A stretch of 64,000 bases of DNA. It comes from Bacteroides propionicifaciens DSM 19291 = JCM 14649 (lineage in GTDB: Bacteria > Bacteroidota > Bacteroidia > Bacteroidales > Bacteroidaceae). Both the position numbers and the translations under genes were made by a program. The first letter of the stretch is position 1; every line of letters begins with the position of its first letter. Location of the stretch: the NCBI RefSeq assembly GCF_000375405.1, contig NZ_AQWS01000014.1, forward strand, positions 1 through 64,000, given 5' to 3'. This document shows positions 27,690 to 37,500 of this stretch, in pieces. Under the pieces are notes generated by a model. That model had not been told where the DNA came from, ran no database searches, and worked only from the letters and a program-made list of their open reading frames with translations.

Positions 27690-28988
27690 TTAAATAATAG
27701 TAGCGTATAAATCAAAATCGTCTGCATCAATAATCTTTGCAGTATAGAAGTCACCTACTACTAGATTTATATTTTCTTCATTCTTAATCAATACCTCAGG
27801 ATCTACTTCTGGAGAGTCAAATTGAGTTCTACCAATATAATATTCTCCTTCAAGGCGATCAATAATAACGCGTTGGATTGTTCCTACTTTTGCATGTGCT
27901 ACTTCAGCAGATACAGATTGTTGTAGGTCCATCAACTCATCAAGACGAGCATGTTTGAGTTCGAGAGGAACTAAATCTTCGTAATTCTGAGCAGCATAAG
28001 TGCCTTCCTCCTCAGAGTAAGCAAAAGCTCCCATACGTTCGAATTTAGCTGTCTTTACAAACTCTTTTAACTCTTCGAAGTCAGCCTCAGTCTCACCTGC
28101 ATGACCCACCATCAAAGTAGTACGAATGTGGATGCCCGGAACCTCAGCTCGCATACGACGAATCAGCTCTAAGGTTTCGGCCTTAGACACATTACGACGC
28201 ATCAAAGTTAGCATAGAGTCCGATATATGTTGAAGTGCTATATCCATGTATTTACACACATTATCATTTTCACGCATTACACGCAAAAGGTCAAATGGGA
28301 AATGGGCTGGATAAGCATAGTGCAAACGAATCCACTCTACACCAGGAATAGCAGCCATACGCTCAATAAGCTCAGGCAGACGTTGTTGTTTATACAAATC
28401 GACACCATAGTAGGTCAACTCTTGAGCTATCACTTGGAACTCTTTTACACCCTGACTAACCAGTAGCTCAACCTCTTCTAAGATTTCTTCGATAGGGCGA
28501 GAAACATGTTTTCCTGTAATAATAGGAATTGCACAATACGAACAGGTACGATCACAACCTTCTGATATCTTAAGGTATGCATAATGATCGGGGGTAGTTA
28601 AGCTACGTTCCAAGTGCAATTTGGGATCGTAGTTTTGACCTAAGTCGGCCATTAAAGTTTTCCAATCAAACTTACCGTAAAACTTATCGACTTGTGGTAT
28701 TTCAAGAGCCAGTTCTTTGAGGTAACGCTCAGATAAGCAACCCATAACGTATAATTTCTCTAAATCACCCTCTTCCTTAGCTTGCGCAAACTCAAGAATC
28801 ATATTAATTGACTCCTCTTTTGCATCACCAATAAAACCGCAAGTATTAATTACTGCAATTTCACCTTTCGGGCTCTCTGAATCGTGGGTTACGCTGTATC
28901 CTGCAGCCTCAAGCTGACGTTTTAGTTGTTCTGAATCGACAAGATTCTTAGAACATCCTAATGTAATAATGTCTATTGTTTTTCTCAT
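27690..28988 (-). CDS. rimO: Ribosomal protein S12 methylthiotransferase
   Basis: This 432-residue radical-SAM enzyme methylthiolates an aspartate of ribosomal protein S12. The N-terminal cluster domain has the cysteines in LGCSKNL, NTCGFIG and VMGCLSERY. The radical-SAM motif CxxxCxxC is in SEGCDRTCSYCAIP, and a TRAM domain ends the protein. The LGCSKN start and the length favour RimO over MiaB. It overlaps ftsY by 4 nt (ATGA type), so it is translationally coupled. Confidence 0.95.
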   Translation of the reverse strand: MRKTIDIITLGCSKNLVDSEQLKRQLEAAGYSVTHDSESPKGEIAVINTCGFIGDAKEESINMILEFAQAKEEGDLEKLYVMGCLSERYLKELALEIPQVDKFYGKFDWKTLMADLGQNYDPKLHLERSLTTPDHYAYLKISEGCDRTCSYCAIPIITGKHVSRPIEEILEEVELLVSQGVKEFQVIAQELTYYGVDLYKQQRLPELIERMAAIPGVEWIRLHYAYPAHFPFDLLRVMRENDNVCKYMDIALQHISDSMLTLMRRNVSKAETLELIRRMRAEVPGIHIRTTLMVGHAGETEADFEELKEFVKTAKFERMGAFAYSEEEGTYAAQNYEDLVPLELKHARLDELMDLQQSVSAEVAHAKVGTIQRVIIDRLEGEYYIGRTQFDSPEVDPEVLIKNEENINLVVGDFYTAKIIDADDFDLYATII

Positions 28989-29941
28989 TCTTTGCTTCCA
29001 AATAGCGAATCTACAAACTCTTTTTTATCAAAGACCTGTAGGTCTTCAATACCTTCTCCTAAACCTATATATTTAACTGGGATCTGAAATTGATCGGATA
29101 TACCGATCACTACCCCACCTTTTGCTGTTCCATCGAGTTTTGTTATAGCCAGTGCATTGACCTCAGTAGCAAGCGTAAATTGTTTAGCCTGCTCAAAAGC
29201 ATTTTGACCCGTAGAGCCATCCAAAACAAGTAATACTTCGTGAGGAGCATCGGGTAATACTTTCTTCATCACATTCTTGATCTTCGACAACTCATTCATT
29301 AAGTTGACTTTATTGTGAAGACGACCTGCTGTATCAATAATAACAACATCGGCATTATTTGCCACAGCTGAGCTTAATGTATCAAAAGCAACAGAAGCTG
29401 GGTCAGCACCCATTTTTTGTTTTATGACAGGAACACCTACGCGCTGTCCCCAAATCTCAAGTTGCTCAACGGCAGCAGCACGGAATGTATCTGCGGCACC
29501 TAGGTAAACAGATTTACCTGCAGCTTTATATTGATTTGCAATTTTGCCTATTGTCGTAGTTTTACCCACACCATTAACCCCCACTACCATAATCACATAG
29601 GGGCGAGCTTTCTCCTCTAACTCAAAACCAGCACTAGAAGCTGTGTTTTCAAGAAGCAGACTTGAAATCTCATCACGAAGAATGGTATTTAACTCTTTTG
29701 TGTTAACGTATTTATCCTTAGCTGCACGCGATTCAATACGCTCTATAATTTTCAGAGTAGTATCAACTCCAACATCAGAAGTAATTAATATTTCTTCTAA
29801 ATCATCGAGAACGATATCATCGACTTTCGATTTTCCAGCAACAACACGAGCTATTTTGCTAAAAACACTCTCTTTTGTTTTCTCTAGACCTTTATCTAAA
29901 GTCTCCTTCTTTTCTCTGGAGAAAAAATTAAAAAATCCCAT
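28985..29941 (-). CDS. ftsY: Signal recognition particle receptor
   Basis: This 318-residue SRP GTPase targets ribosome-nascent chains to the inner membrane. A short basic N-terminus (MGFFNFFSREKKETL) replaces the long acidic A domain of enterobacteria. The four-helix N domain and G domain follow, with GVNGVGKTTTIGKIA, DTAGRLHNK and TKLDGTAKGG. It is the first gene of the ftsY-rimO-HU/LysM operon. A TATCTTTG -7 element lies 41 nt upstream. Confidence 0.96.
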   Translation of the reverse strand: MGFFNFFSREKKETLDKGLEKTKESVFSKIARVVAGKSKVDDIVLDDLEEILITSDVGVDTTLKIIERIESRAAKDKYVNTKELNTILRDEISSLLLENTASSAGFELEEKARPYVIMVVGVNGVGKTTTIGKIANQYKAAGKSVYLGAADTFRAAAVEQLEIWGQRVGVPVIKQKMGADPASVAFDTLSSAVANNADVVIIDTAGRLHNKVNLMNELSKIKNVMKKVLPDAPHEVLLVLDGSTGQNAFEQAKQFTLATEVNALAITKLDGTAKGGVVIGISDQFQIPVKYIGLGEGIEDLQVFDKKEFVDSLFGSKE

Positions 29942-29981
29942 ATTTCGCGAATTAGTTTAGTACATACCTCTTTTGAGTATA

Positions 29982-29989
29982 CAAAGATA
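29982..29989 (-). promoter_or_regulatory. Promoter -7 element for ftsY
   Basis: The minus strand reads TATCTTTG (TAnnTTTG), 41 nt before the ftsY ATG; there is no good -33 TTTG at the right distance. Confidence 0.4.
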
Positions 29990-30112
29990 ATAATTAAATA
30001 GGATTTGACTGACATTTATACGCCTTGAATAAGCAACCATCATACTACTTATAGCAACTAAATATCCATTTATATTGTTATTTAAACAAGTATACTTTAA
30101 AACTAATAAAAG

Positions 30113-31138
30113 ATGAAGATTATCAGAATTGAACCCATGAGTTTCCGTTTAGATGTTTTAAATCCTTATATTATTTGCTTCCATCATAACGACTTGTTTC
30201 CTAAAGGAAAGCCTGACATGAGCCCCATAGAATACCTGCCGAGCAGAAACCTTAATGGAGATTTTGACTTAGAGGCAGATTGGCGTATGTATTATGGCGA
30301 TAAAATACCAGGATTTCCTGTTCACCCACACCGAGGCTTCGAAACAATAACAGTAGTAACCAGCGGTTATGCCGACCACTTCGATTCAAAAGGCTCTAAA
30401 GGAAGATATGGACAAGGTGATGTGCAATGGATGACAGCAGGCAAAGGTATCCAGCACTCTGAGATGTTTCCGCTAATCCATGAAGACAAGGAAAATCATC
30501 TCGAACTATTTCAAATTTGGCTCAATCTGCCACGAAAGAGCAAGATGGTTGAACCAAGCTACAAAATGCTTTGGAGCGAAGACATCCCCTTGGTGGAAAT
30601 AAACAACGGACACGGTAAGGCTCTAGTCAAGATCTTAGCTGGCGAGTTTGACGGAGTTATCTCACTCGATCCTACCCCACACTCTTGGGCGCACGATCGC
30701 AAGAATAATGTAAGAATCTTACTTATCGAATTAGAGCAGTCTGCCTCATTAACTCTAAATGCTGTATCGTCAACCATCAGCCGAATGCTATACGCTTATT
30801 CTAAAAATGGTGCAAAAGTAGATATCGAAGGGACAATACTCAAAGAGGGTCACTATGCTCAACTCAAAGGAGACGAAGATATTGAAATCAAAAACACGAG
30901 TGGCAGACCTATCCAGCTACTTTTGCTCGAAGGCGAGCCAATTAATGAACCCATATCGGCTCACGGACCTTACGTGATGAACAGTAGAGAGGAAATTATC
31001 CAAGCCTTTAAAGACTATGAAGAAACCCAGTTTGGAGGATGGCCATGGGAACAAACCGACCCTGTAAACTCAAAAGAGGATAAACGCTTTGCCAGTTACG
31101 ATCACGGCAACGAAATTCAATACCCAGAAAAGCAATAG
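30113..31138 (+). CDS. Pirin-family protein
   Basis: The 341-residue bicupin has the metal ligands of pirins in FPVHPHRGFETIT (two His) and GKGIQHSEMF (His, Glu). The second cupin (about 200-290) lacks such ligands, as is usual. Some bacterial pirins are quercetinases; others have no known substrate. The protein is cytoplasmic, without signal peptide. It is a single plus-strand gene between two minus-strand units (DUF4295/L33/L28 and ftsY) and ends at a shared terminator. Confidence 0.93.
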   Translation: MKIIRIEPMSFRLDVLNPYIICFHHNDLFPKGKPDMSPIEYLPSRNLNGDFDLEADWRMYYGDKIPGFPVHPHRGFETITVVTSGYADHFDSKGSKGRYGQGDVQWMTAGKGIQHSEMFPLIHEDKENHLELFQIWLNLPRKSKMVEPSYKMLWSEDIPLVEINNGHGKALVKILAGEFDGVISLDPTPHSWAHDRKNNVRILLIELEQSASLTLNAVSSTISRMLYAYSKNGAKVDIEGTILKEGHYAQLKGDEDIEIKNTSGRPIQLLLLEGEPINEPISAHGPYVMNSREEIIQAFKDYEETQFGGWPWEQTDPVNSKEDKRFASYDHGNEIQYPEKQ

Positions 31139-31150
31139 CATCAACTAAAT

Positions 31151-31189
31151 AAAAGCGTCCATACTTCAATGTGAAATATGGACGCTTTT
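31151..31189. terminator. Bidirectional terminator between pirin and the ribosomal-protein unit
   Basis: AAAAGCGTCCATA and TATGGACGCTTTT are exact reverse complements around a 13-nt loop, with T-runs on both strands. Both converging units end within 25 nt of it. Confidence 0.85.
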
Positions 31190-31209
31190 TAAGTATCTAA
31201 TATAATTCC

Positions 31210-31362
31210 TTATTTTTTAAAGAAATCATTAAGTTGATCTTTGTGAAGAATCTTTTCATCAAACATGTAAGCTCCAGTTTTAGGAGACTTAACCATTTTG
31301 ATAGCTTTTATATATGCGCGGTCTTGACCTTCATGTGTACGCGCAACAGGTTTCTTTGCCAT
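31210..31362 (-). CDS. DUF4295 family protein (small ribosome-linked protein)
   Basis: The 50-residue basic protein starts MAKKPVARTHEGQDRAYIKA and ends DQLNDFFKK. The DUF4295 family is found in Bacteroidota right after the genes for L28 and L33, as here (8 nt after rpmG). The high Lys content and the context suggest a ribosome-associated role, but this is inference. The start is fixed by the short gap and the family N-terminus. Confidence 0.9.
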   Translation of the reverse strand: MAKKPVARTHEGQDRAYIKAIKMVKSPKTGAYMFDEKILHKDQLNDFFKK

Positions 31363-31370
31363 GAGTTATA

Positions 31371-31559
31371 TTATTTAATTTCTTTATGTACTGTTACTTT
31401 CTTCAAGATAGGGTTGTATTTTTTCAACTCTACTCTTTCAGTTGTATTTTTTCTGTTCTTTGTAGTGATGTAGCGAGAGGTACCTGGCATTCCACTATCT
31501 TTGTGCTCTGTGCATTCTAGGATAACTTGCACTCTATTACCTTTTGATTTTTTTCCCAT
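31371..31559 (-). CDS. rpmG: 50S ribosomal protein L33
   Basis: The 62-residue basic protein has the L33 core [12 protein letters not shown] and [20 protein letters not shown]. The zinc-binding CxxC pairs are missing (only one cysteine), so this is the zinc-independent form. It is encoded between L28 and DUF4295, the usual Bacteroidota order. Confidence 0.96.
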   Translation of the reverse strand: MGKKSKGNRVQVILECTEHKDSGMPGTSRYITTKNRKNTTERVELKKYNPILKKVTVHKEIK

Positions 31560-31575
31560 TACTCAGTTCTCCTGT

Positions 31576-31836
31576 TTATCCGATTACTTTAATATCATTC
31601 CAGTTGCAAAAGCCTTTTTCTACAGCTTGACGTAGAGCAGCTTCTAATCCAACCTTATTAACTGTACGTAAACCAGCAGCACTAATGCTTAAGCTGATCC
31701 AACAATCTTGCTCTACATAGTAGAACTTTTTGCTAAACAAGTTCACGTCAAAAGTTCTCTTAGTTCTTCTTTTTGAGTGTGAGACGTTGTTGCCAACCAT
31801 GGCTTTCTTTCCGGTAATTTGACAAATCTTCGACAT
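31576..31836 (-). CDS. rpmB: 50S ribosomal protein L28
   Basis: The 86-residue protein starts [20 protein letters not shown] and contains [20 protein letters not shown], both diagnostic for L28. It is the first gene of the L28-L33-DUF4295 unit and lies 112 nt from the end of cinA. Confidence 0.97.
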   Translation of the reverse strand: MSKICQITGKKAMVGNNVSHSKRRTKRTFDVNLFSKKFYYVEQDCWISLSISAAGLRTVNKVGLEAALRQAVEKGFCNWNDIKVIG

Positions 31837-31948
31837 TTCTATCTTATTTTTAATTTTTTCTCTCTACTTATTTCAAACAGAGTGCAAAGAAAGTACTTTT
31901 CTTGTTATAAAACAAGGCTTTTTTAAAATAATTCACTGGTGCATAAGA

Positions 31949-33196
31949 CTATTTACATTCTTGGAGTAGTTCCAAAAGCATAAATAAACCTTTGTTACAA
32001 GCCCTCTCAATGTTCATTTCTCTGCCACTATCTCGGCACAACATTGAAGTTCTTGTTACTAATCCGCATTTGACTGCTATCCAAACTGTTCCGACTGGTT
32101 TATTAGGGACTGCACCTGTAGGTCCGGCTATACCTGTTGTAGCAATACCACAATCGGTACCCATAACCTTGCAAATCCCATCTACCATAGCCAAAGCAGT
32201 CTCCTGACTTACAGCACCATGATTATTAAGTATTTCCTTATCTACGCCTAATTGCGCAATCTTCACACTATTTTGATAAGCTACGATAGAACCGTTAAAG
32301 TAGTCCGAGCATCCGGGTATTGAGGCAATTTTTGCTGCCATTCTACCTCCAGTACAACTTTCGGCTGTAGCAACTGTAAATTTAAGTCTTTTTAGCCAAT
32401 ATCCAAGTTGTTCTTCCAAAGAACCTTCACTTTCTAGTGAAATATCCGATTTTAAGAGTTTTAAAAGCTTCTTTTCTTCCAAAGAAACTTGAGTTTGTAA
32501 TTTCGTTGACTCTTCACCTTGTGCTGTAATACGCAAGCGAACCATTCCGGGCTTAGGCAAATAAGCCAGGCTTATGCCTTGAGGCAATGCTGACTCCCAG
32601 TCTTCGAGCGTTTCCGCAAGCAATGATTCGGGATAGTTCTTAACCAAATAAGTTCTATGGATTATGGTATCGGTTTCAAACTGTTTTTGCAATCGGGGCA
32701 ATACATCATATTGCATTGCAGCCTTCATTTCGTCGGGTACCCCAGGAAGCGAAACAAGCACTTTTTGATTCACATCAAACCAAGTGATCGGTGCACTACC
32801 TACCCTGTTCTGGATAACCTTACACCCCTTGGGCACGTAGGCTTGAGTCTCGTTTAATTTACTCAACATCACACGCTCAGAAAGACCTCGTCTCATATTC
32901 TCGTAGACCGAGTGGTCATAAATCAATTCGGTCTTAAAATAAGAACAAAGGGTTAGCTTTGTTATATCATCTTTAGTTGGTCCTAAACCTCCAGTGAGCA
33001 ACACTATGTCAGCTCGAGAAAGAGCCGAATCGATGGCTTGAGTAATCTCCGAGGCTTGATCACTCACTGAGACAATTCGCCCCACATTAATCCCCAGTTT
33101 ACTGAGCTGCTGACCCATCCAAGCGGAATTGGTATCAATAACCTGTCCGATAAGGAGTTCATCACCAATCGTAATTATTTCTGCTACTACTCTCAT
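31949..33196 (-). CDS. cinA: CinA-family protein (NMN deamidase / ADP-ribose pyrophosphatase type)
   Basis: The 415-residue protein has an N-terminal MoCF/COG1058 domain (about 1-170; TIGDELLIGQVIDTNSAWMG, LTGGLGPTKDDIT) and a C-terminal PncC domain (about 255-415; TVATAESCTGGRMAAKIASI, ATTGIAGPTGA). In related proteins the C-terminal domain deamidates nicotinamide mononucleotide for NAD salvage, and the N-terminal domain can hydrolyse ADP-ribose. The protein is cytoplasmic. A promoter -7 element lies just upstream. Confidence 0.93.
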   Translation of the reverse strand: MRVVAEIITIGDELLIGQVIDTNSAWMGQQLSKLGINVGRIVSVSDQASEITQAIDSALSRADIVLLTGGLGPTKDDITKLTLCSYFKTELIYDHSVYENMRRGLSERVMLSKLNETQAYVPKGCKVIQNRVGSAPITWFDVNQKVLVSLPGVPDEMKAAMQYDVLPRLQKQFETDTIIHRTYLVKNYPESLLAETLEDWESALPQGISLAYLPKPGMVRLRITAQGEESTKLQTQVSLEEKKLLKLLKSDISLESEGSLEEQLGYWLKRLKFTVATAESCTGGRMAAKIASIPGCSDYFNGSIVAYQNSVKIAQLGVDKEILNNHGAVSQETALAMVDGICKVMGTDCGIATTGIAGPTGAVPNKPVGTVWIAVKCGLVTRTSMLCRDSGREMNIERACNKGLFMLLELLQECK

Positions 33197-33220
33197 ACTT
33201 CTTAACGTTTAATCTTAACC

Positions 33221-33228
33221 CAAAGATA
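33221..33228 (-). promoter_or_regulatory. Promoter -7 element for cinA
   Basis: The minus strand reads TATCTTTG (TAnnTTTG), 24 nt before the cinA ATG. The -33 element is not clear. Confidence 0.4.
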
Positions 33229-33265
33229 AGAAGCTCTCTTGTAAATAGCCTCAACTTGACTACAA

Positions 33266-33284
33266 AAAACGAGCTACTCGTTTT
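33266..33284 (-). terminator. Hairpin terminator after tsaD
   Basis: AAAACGAG-CTA-CTCGTTTT is a perfect 8-pair hairpin; on the minus strand it ends in six Ts. It lies about 100 nt beyond the tsaD stop. The core AAACGAGCTACTCG recurs at 33311-33324 without a full right arm. Confidence 0.55.
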
Positions 33285-33385
33285 AGTGCTCTTAGTAAGT
33301 CCCAAGCATCAAACGAGCTACTCGCACCAGTTAAGCAACCTAGCAGAAACTCTTTGAAGGTTAAATATAAAACATTTTGACTAGT

Positions 33386-34408
33386 CTATTTCAAAGAAAC
33401 TCGAGAATAGGCTGGCATATCAATGGTAGCAAAATCATTGTCTTGGTATTTCAAATACCCCGACATAGCAATCATCGCTGCATTATCTGTAGTGTAAGCA
33501 AACTTAGGAATGAAGACATTCCAACCAAAGCGTTTAGCATGATCTAAAAAAGCATTACGCAATCCTGTATTGGCCGAAACTCCTCCTGCGACAGCAACAT
33601 CTTTAATACCGTATGCTTTTGCGGCTTTCTTGAGTTTATCCATCAAAATATCAACGACTGTTTTTTCGAGTGAGGCAGCCAAATCGTTAATATTATTCTC
33701 GATAAAGTTCAGATCTTCTTTAATCCAGTCTTTAAGAGAATAGAGAAAAGAGGTTTTTAGCCCACTAAAGCTATAATCATACCCCTGAATATGAGGTTTA
33801 TTAAACTTAAAAGCTTCGGGATTGCCTTGACGGGCCAATTTATCGATTATCGGGCCTCCAGGATAACCCAAACCCATAACTTTTGAACATTTATCTATAG
33901 CTTCACCGGCAGCATCGTCAATAGTCTGCCCAATGATTTCCATCTGACTATGCGACTTGACCAATATAATTTGAGAGTTACCTCCTGAAACGAGTAAACA
34001 CAAAAAAGGCAGACTAGGGTGCTTATTTTCATCACCTTCAGCCTTAATAAAATGTGCCAAAACATGACCTACCAAGTGGTTTACATCAATCATAGGAACA
34101 CCAAGCGAACGAGCAAACCCCTTAGCAAAAGAGACACCCACAAGCAAGGAACCCATTAGTCCAGGACCACGGGTAAAAGCTACGGCGCTTAATTCTTCTT
34201 TGGACACTCCTGCTCTTTTTAGAGCTTCGTGAACCACAGGAACTATGTTTTGTTGATGAGCTCTAGAAGCCAATTCGGGTACTACTCCACCATACGATTC
34301 GTGAACAGCTTGATTGGCTACAACATTGGATAATAAAAAGCCATCTTTGATTACGGCTGCGGAAGTATCATCACAAGAAGATTCGATACCTAATATAATT
34401 GTACTCAT
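33386..34408 (-). CDS. tsaD: tRNA N6-adenosine threonylcarbamoyltransferase
   Basis: This 340-residue ASKHA-fold enzyme transfers the threonylcarbamoyl group to A37 of ANN-decoding tRNAs, with TsaB and TsaE. The metal motif HxxxH is in VNHLVGHVLAH, with GIESSCDDTSAAV at the start and VSGGNSQIILV in the nucleotide site. Length is normal. It is divergent from tamB with a 104-nt shared promoter region. Confidence 0.97.
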   Translation of the reverse strand: MSTIILGIESSCDDTSAAVIKDGFLLSNVVANQAVHESYGGVVPELASRAHQQNIVPVVHEALKRAGVSKEELSAVAFTRGPGLMGSLLVGVSFAKGFARSLGVPMIDVNHLVGHVLAHFIKAEGDENKHPSLPFLCLLVSGGNSQIILVKSHSQMEIIGQTIDDAAGEAIDKCSKVMGLGYPGGPIIDKLARQGNPEAFKFNKPHIQGYDYSFSGLKTSFLYSLKDWIKEDLNFIENNINDLAASLEKTVVDILMDKLKKAAKAYGIKDVAVAGGVSANTGLRNAFLDHAKRFGWNVFIPKFAYTTDNAAMIAMSGYLKYQDNDFATIDMPAYSRVSLK

Positions 34409-34435
34409 AATATCTAAACTATCTTATATCTTGCA

Positions 34436-34443
34436 CAAAAGTA
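34436..34443 (-). promoter_or_regulatory. Promoter -7 element for tsaD
   Basis: The minus strand reads TACTTTTG (TAnnTTTG), 27 nt before the tsaD ATG. No matching -33 TTTG is found. Confidence 0.4.
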
Positions 34444-34477
34444 AGCATAAAAGTAGTATTCGTAATATTAAATTTTA

Positions 34478-34485
34478 TATTTTTG
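34478..34485 (+). promoter_or_regulatory. Promoter -7 element for tamB
   Basis: TATTTTTG matches TAnnTTTG. Transcription would begin near 34492, only about 20 nt before the ATC at 34513 but 135 nt before the first GTG at 34627. The -33 element is weak. Confidence 0.45.
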
Positions 34486-34512
34486 TTCTGAATACTTTAA
34501 ACCTTCTGTTTT

Positions 34513-37500
34513 ATCAAAACCCTAAAAAATCTTGTTCGTTGGATATTAGGAGGAATACTCTTAATCTATATACTGCTGATTGGGCTACTCAATATCCCTG
34601 TAGTTCAAAATCAGCTCACTGAAGTTGTGGCCAGCGAATTGAGGTCAAAGCTCCAGACGGAACTCTCTATCGGCAAAATTAACATGGGTATGCTCAATCG
34701 GATAATCATTGAAGATCTGAATATTCAAGACCAAGATCAGCAAGATTTATTAAAAGTAGCACGGCTTTCAGCTCGATTTGATATTTGGGAACTCCTCAAA
34801 GGGAAGATTTCGATAAATAGTGTTCAACTCTTTGGTTTCGATCTCAAGCTCAACAAACAATCCGCTGACGATAGACTCAACATGCAGTTTATTATTGATG
34901 CTTTTTCGAAGCCGCAGTCAGATGAGCCAACTCGTATAAACCTGAGGGTAAATTCACTTTTGGTCAGAAGAGGAAAACTCTCTTACGATGTACTTGATGC
35001 GCCAACGACCCAGGGAAAATTCAATACTTCACATCTTCAATTTAATAACATCATTGCTAATATTTCTCTTAAAGCTCTACAAAACGACTCTATAAATGCT
35101 TCAATCAAACGCTTAAGCGTAACCGAATCGTCTGGTATAGAGCTTAAAAAACTCTCTTTGAAAGTTGTAGGAAATCGCGAGCAGATGCAACTTCAAAACT
35201 TCGAGGTAAATTTACCTCAATCCAAGCTTGAAATCGACACGATGAATTTGAGATATGCAGGAGTTACTTCATTTGATGAATTTGCAGACCAAGTCGAGTT
35301 TTCTCTACAAACTCTTCCTTCTCACATCTCACTTGGCGACTTGAGTGCATTTGTTCCTGGCTTTAAAAACTTCAAGGAGCGAGTTGATTTTGGACTTGCA
35401 CTCAAAGGTACTATCAATCAACTCAGCTTTACAAACATCAACGTGAATGCTGACGAACACCTTTATATACAAGGTAATGCTAATATTGATGGCTTATCAA
35501 ACCCCAAGGAGGCCTATCTATTTACCAAGCTATCGCGGCTTTCAATAGATCAAGAAGGTATGGCTTTTTTAATACGTAATTTTAGTAGTGAATTTACAGG
35601 AGTGCCTCCTATCCTTGAACGTTTAGAAACAATAGCATTTAATGGTGAGCTCTCTGGTTATTTCAACGATTTTGTAACCTACGGGATATTACGCTCCAAA
35701 GCGGGTACTGTACGAACAGATATTAAATTTTCTTCTGACCAAGATAAGGGCCTAAACTATAGTGGACGACTGCGAGCAGAAAAATTCGATCTCGATGTAC
35801 TAACTGGCAATCCCGACTTTGGCGATATTGATTTCAACTTCGATGTCGTAGGACAAAGAAATCAAAATCAGAACTTCCCTAATGTTAAGTTGCTAGGCAA
35901 GATTAGTAATTTCGATTTTAGGGGATACAACTACGATGAGATGACCATTGATGGCCTCTACAAAAATGGAGGATTTGATGGGCAGTTCTTATTGGATGAC
36001 GAAAATGCCTTAGTATCGCTCTTAGGAAGTTTCAACTTTACCAAGACCATACCCGAATTCAACTTTAAAGCCTCCGTCGATCGTTTCAGACCTTATCCTC
36101 TACATATTAGCAAGAGAGACGAAGATGCAATATTCTCTGTCGATGTAGTTGCCGACTTTACGGGTAACTCTATCGACCTACTCAATGGAGAGATTAATAT
36201 CAACAACTTATTATACAACACAAGTGATTTAAGTTACAGCTTAGACAACTTTAAAATCAAAGCTGAACATACCGATCAAGAGAACAATTTAATTATTGAT
36301 TCCAATTTCTTGAAGGCTAAAATCAACGGACAATATTCTTATCAAACACTTTGGGGTAGTATTTACAATATCAGTAAGACATACCTACCCTCACTTACCT
36401 CGTCACTCAAAGAACCTAAAAAGAGTAAGAACAACTTTAACTTTGAAGTAGAGTTAATAGACACTAAGATCCTCACGCACTTTCTTAATATACCATTCCA
36501 AACCTATACCAGTTCTCAGTTGAGTGGCTATTTTAATGACGAGCACCAGAAAGTACATATCAAAGGCTATTTTCCTAAGTTACGATACGGTAACACCTTC
36601 TACGAATCGGCTATGCTTTTGTTTGAGAATCCCGGTGACGAATTAATAGCCCAAATACGTTTTACGCAACAAAAGAAACATGGAGCAGTAAACGTAGCAC
36701 TTTTGGCTGAAGCCAAAAATGATAAGATAGATGTATCATTAAACTGGGGAAATGATGGAGTTAACACCTATAGTGGAAAGTTTAATGCCCTAACCCATTT
36801 CGAGGTATTAAAAAACGAAAAAAGAAAACGTTATCTACAAACAGACATAGAGATTAAACCAAGCAATATTATACTCAACGATACTACTTGGAGAGTCCAC
36901 CCATCAAGCGTTCATATAGGCGACCAACTTGTTGAGGTCAATAATTTCTTGTTCAGTAATGATCTTCAGTTTGCACAAATCAACGGTAAGATTTCAGCTT
37001 CACCCCAAGACACATTAGCTTTAGAGTTGAACGATATTGATCTGGGCTATATATTCGACTTGACTGGGATTTCTAGTGATGTGGATTTTAAAGGAAAAGC
37101 CACAGGATACGCCACAGCAAGCCAGCTTTTCAGTGAGCCTCAAATGCAAGCTAACCTTCATGTTAACGACTTTACATTTAATAATGGACCACTTGGAGAT
37201 ATGGGGATATATAGTTTTTGGGACAACAAACAGAAAGGTATATTTCTGGATGCTGATATGAACGAGAATGACCTAGGACTTACCAATGTCACAGGTTTTA
37301 TCTACCCTATAGCACCCAAGGGTGGACTAGATCTTAAGATTACAGGCAAAGGAACAAATGTTAAGTTCCTCGAAGAGTATATGAAGGGAATTGCCACGGA
37401 TGTGAATGGTAGAGCTTATGGTAGCGTCAGACTACACGGCCCTTTCAAAGCACTAAACCTCGAAGGAAGCCTTTTAACTGATGCCTCTCTGCGAATTGGT

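Noticed and set aside
31898-31926. CTTGTT-ATAA-AACAAG hairpin followed by TTTTTT after cinA
   Set aside because: The T-run is on the plus strand, while cinA is transcribed on the minus strand; not supported as its terminator.
34314-34622. 102-codon plus-strand frame across the tsaD start
   Set aside because: It is antisense to tsaD and out of frame with the TamB anchor; no coding signs.
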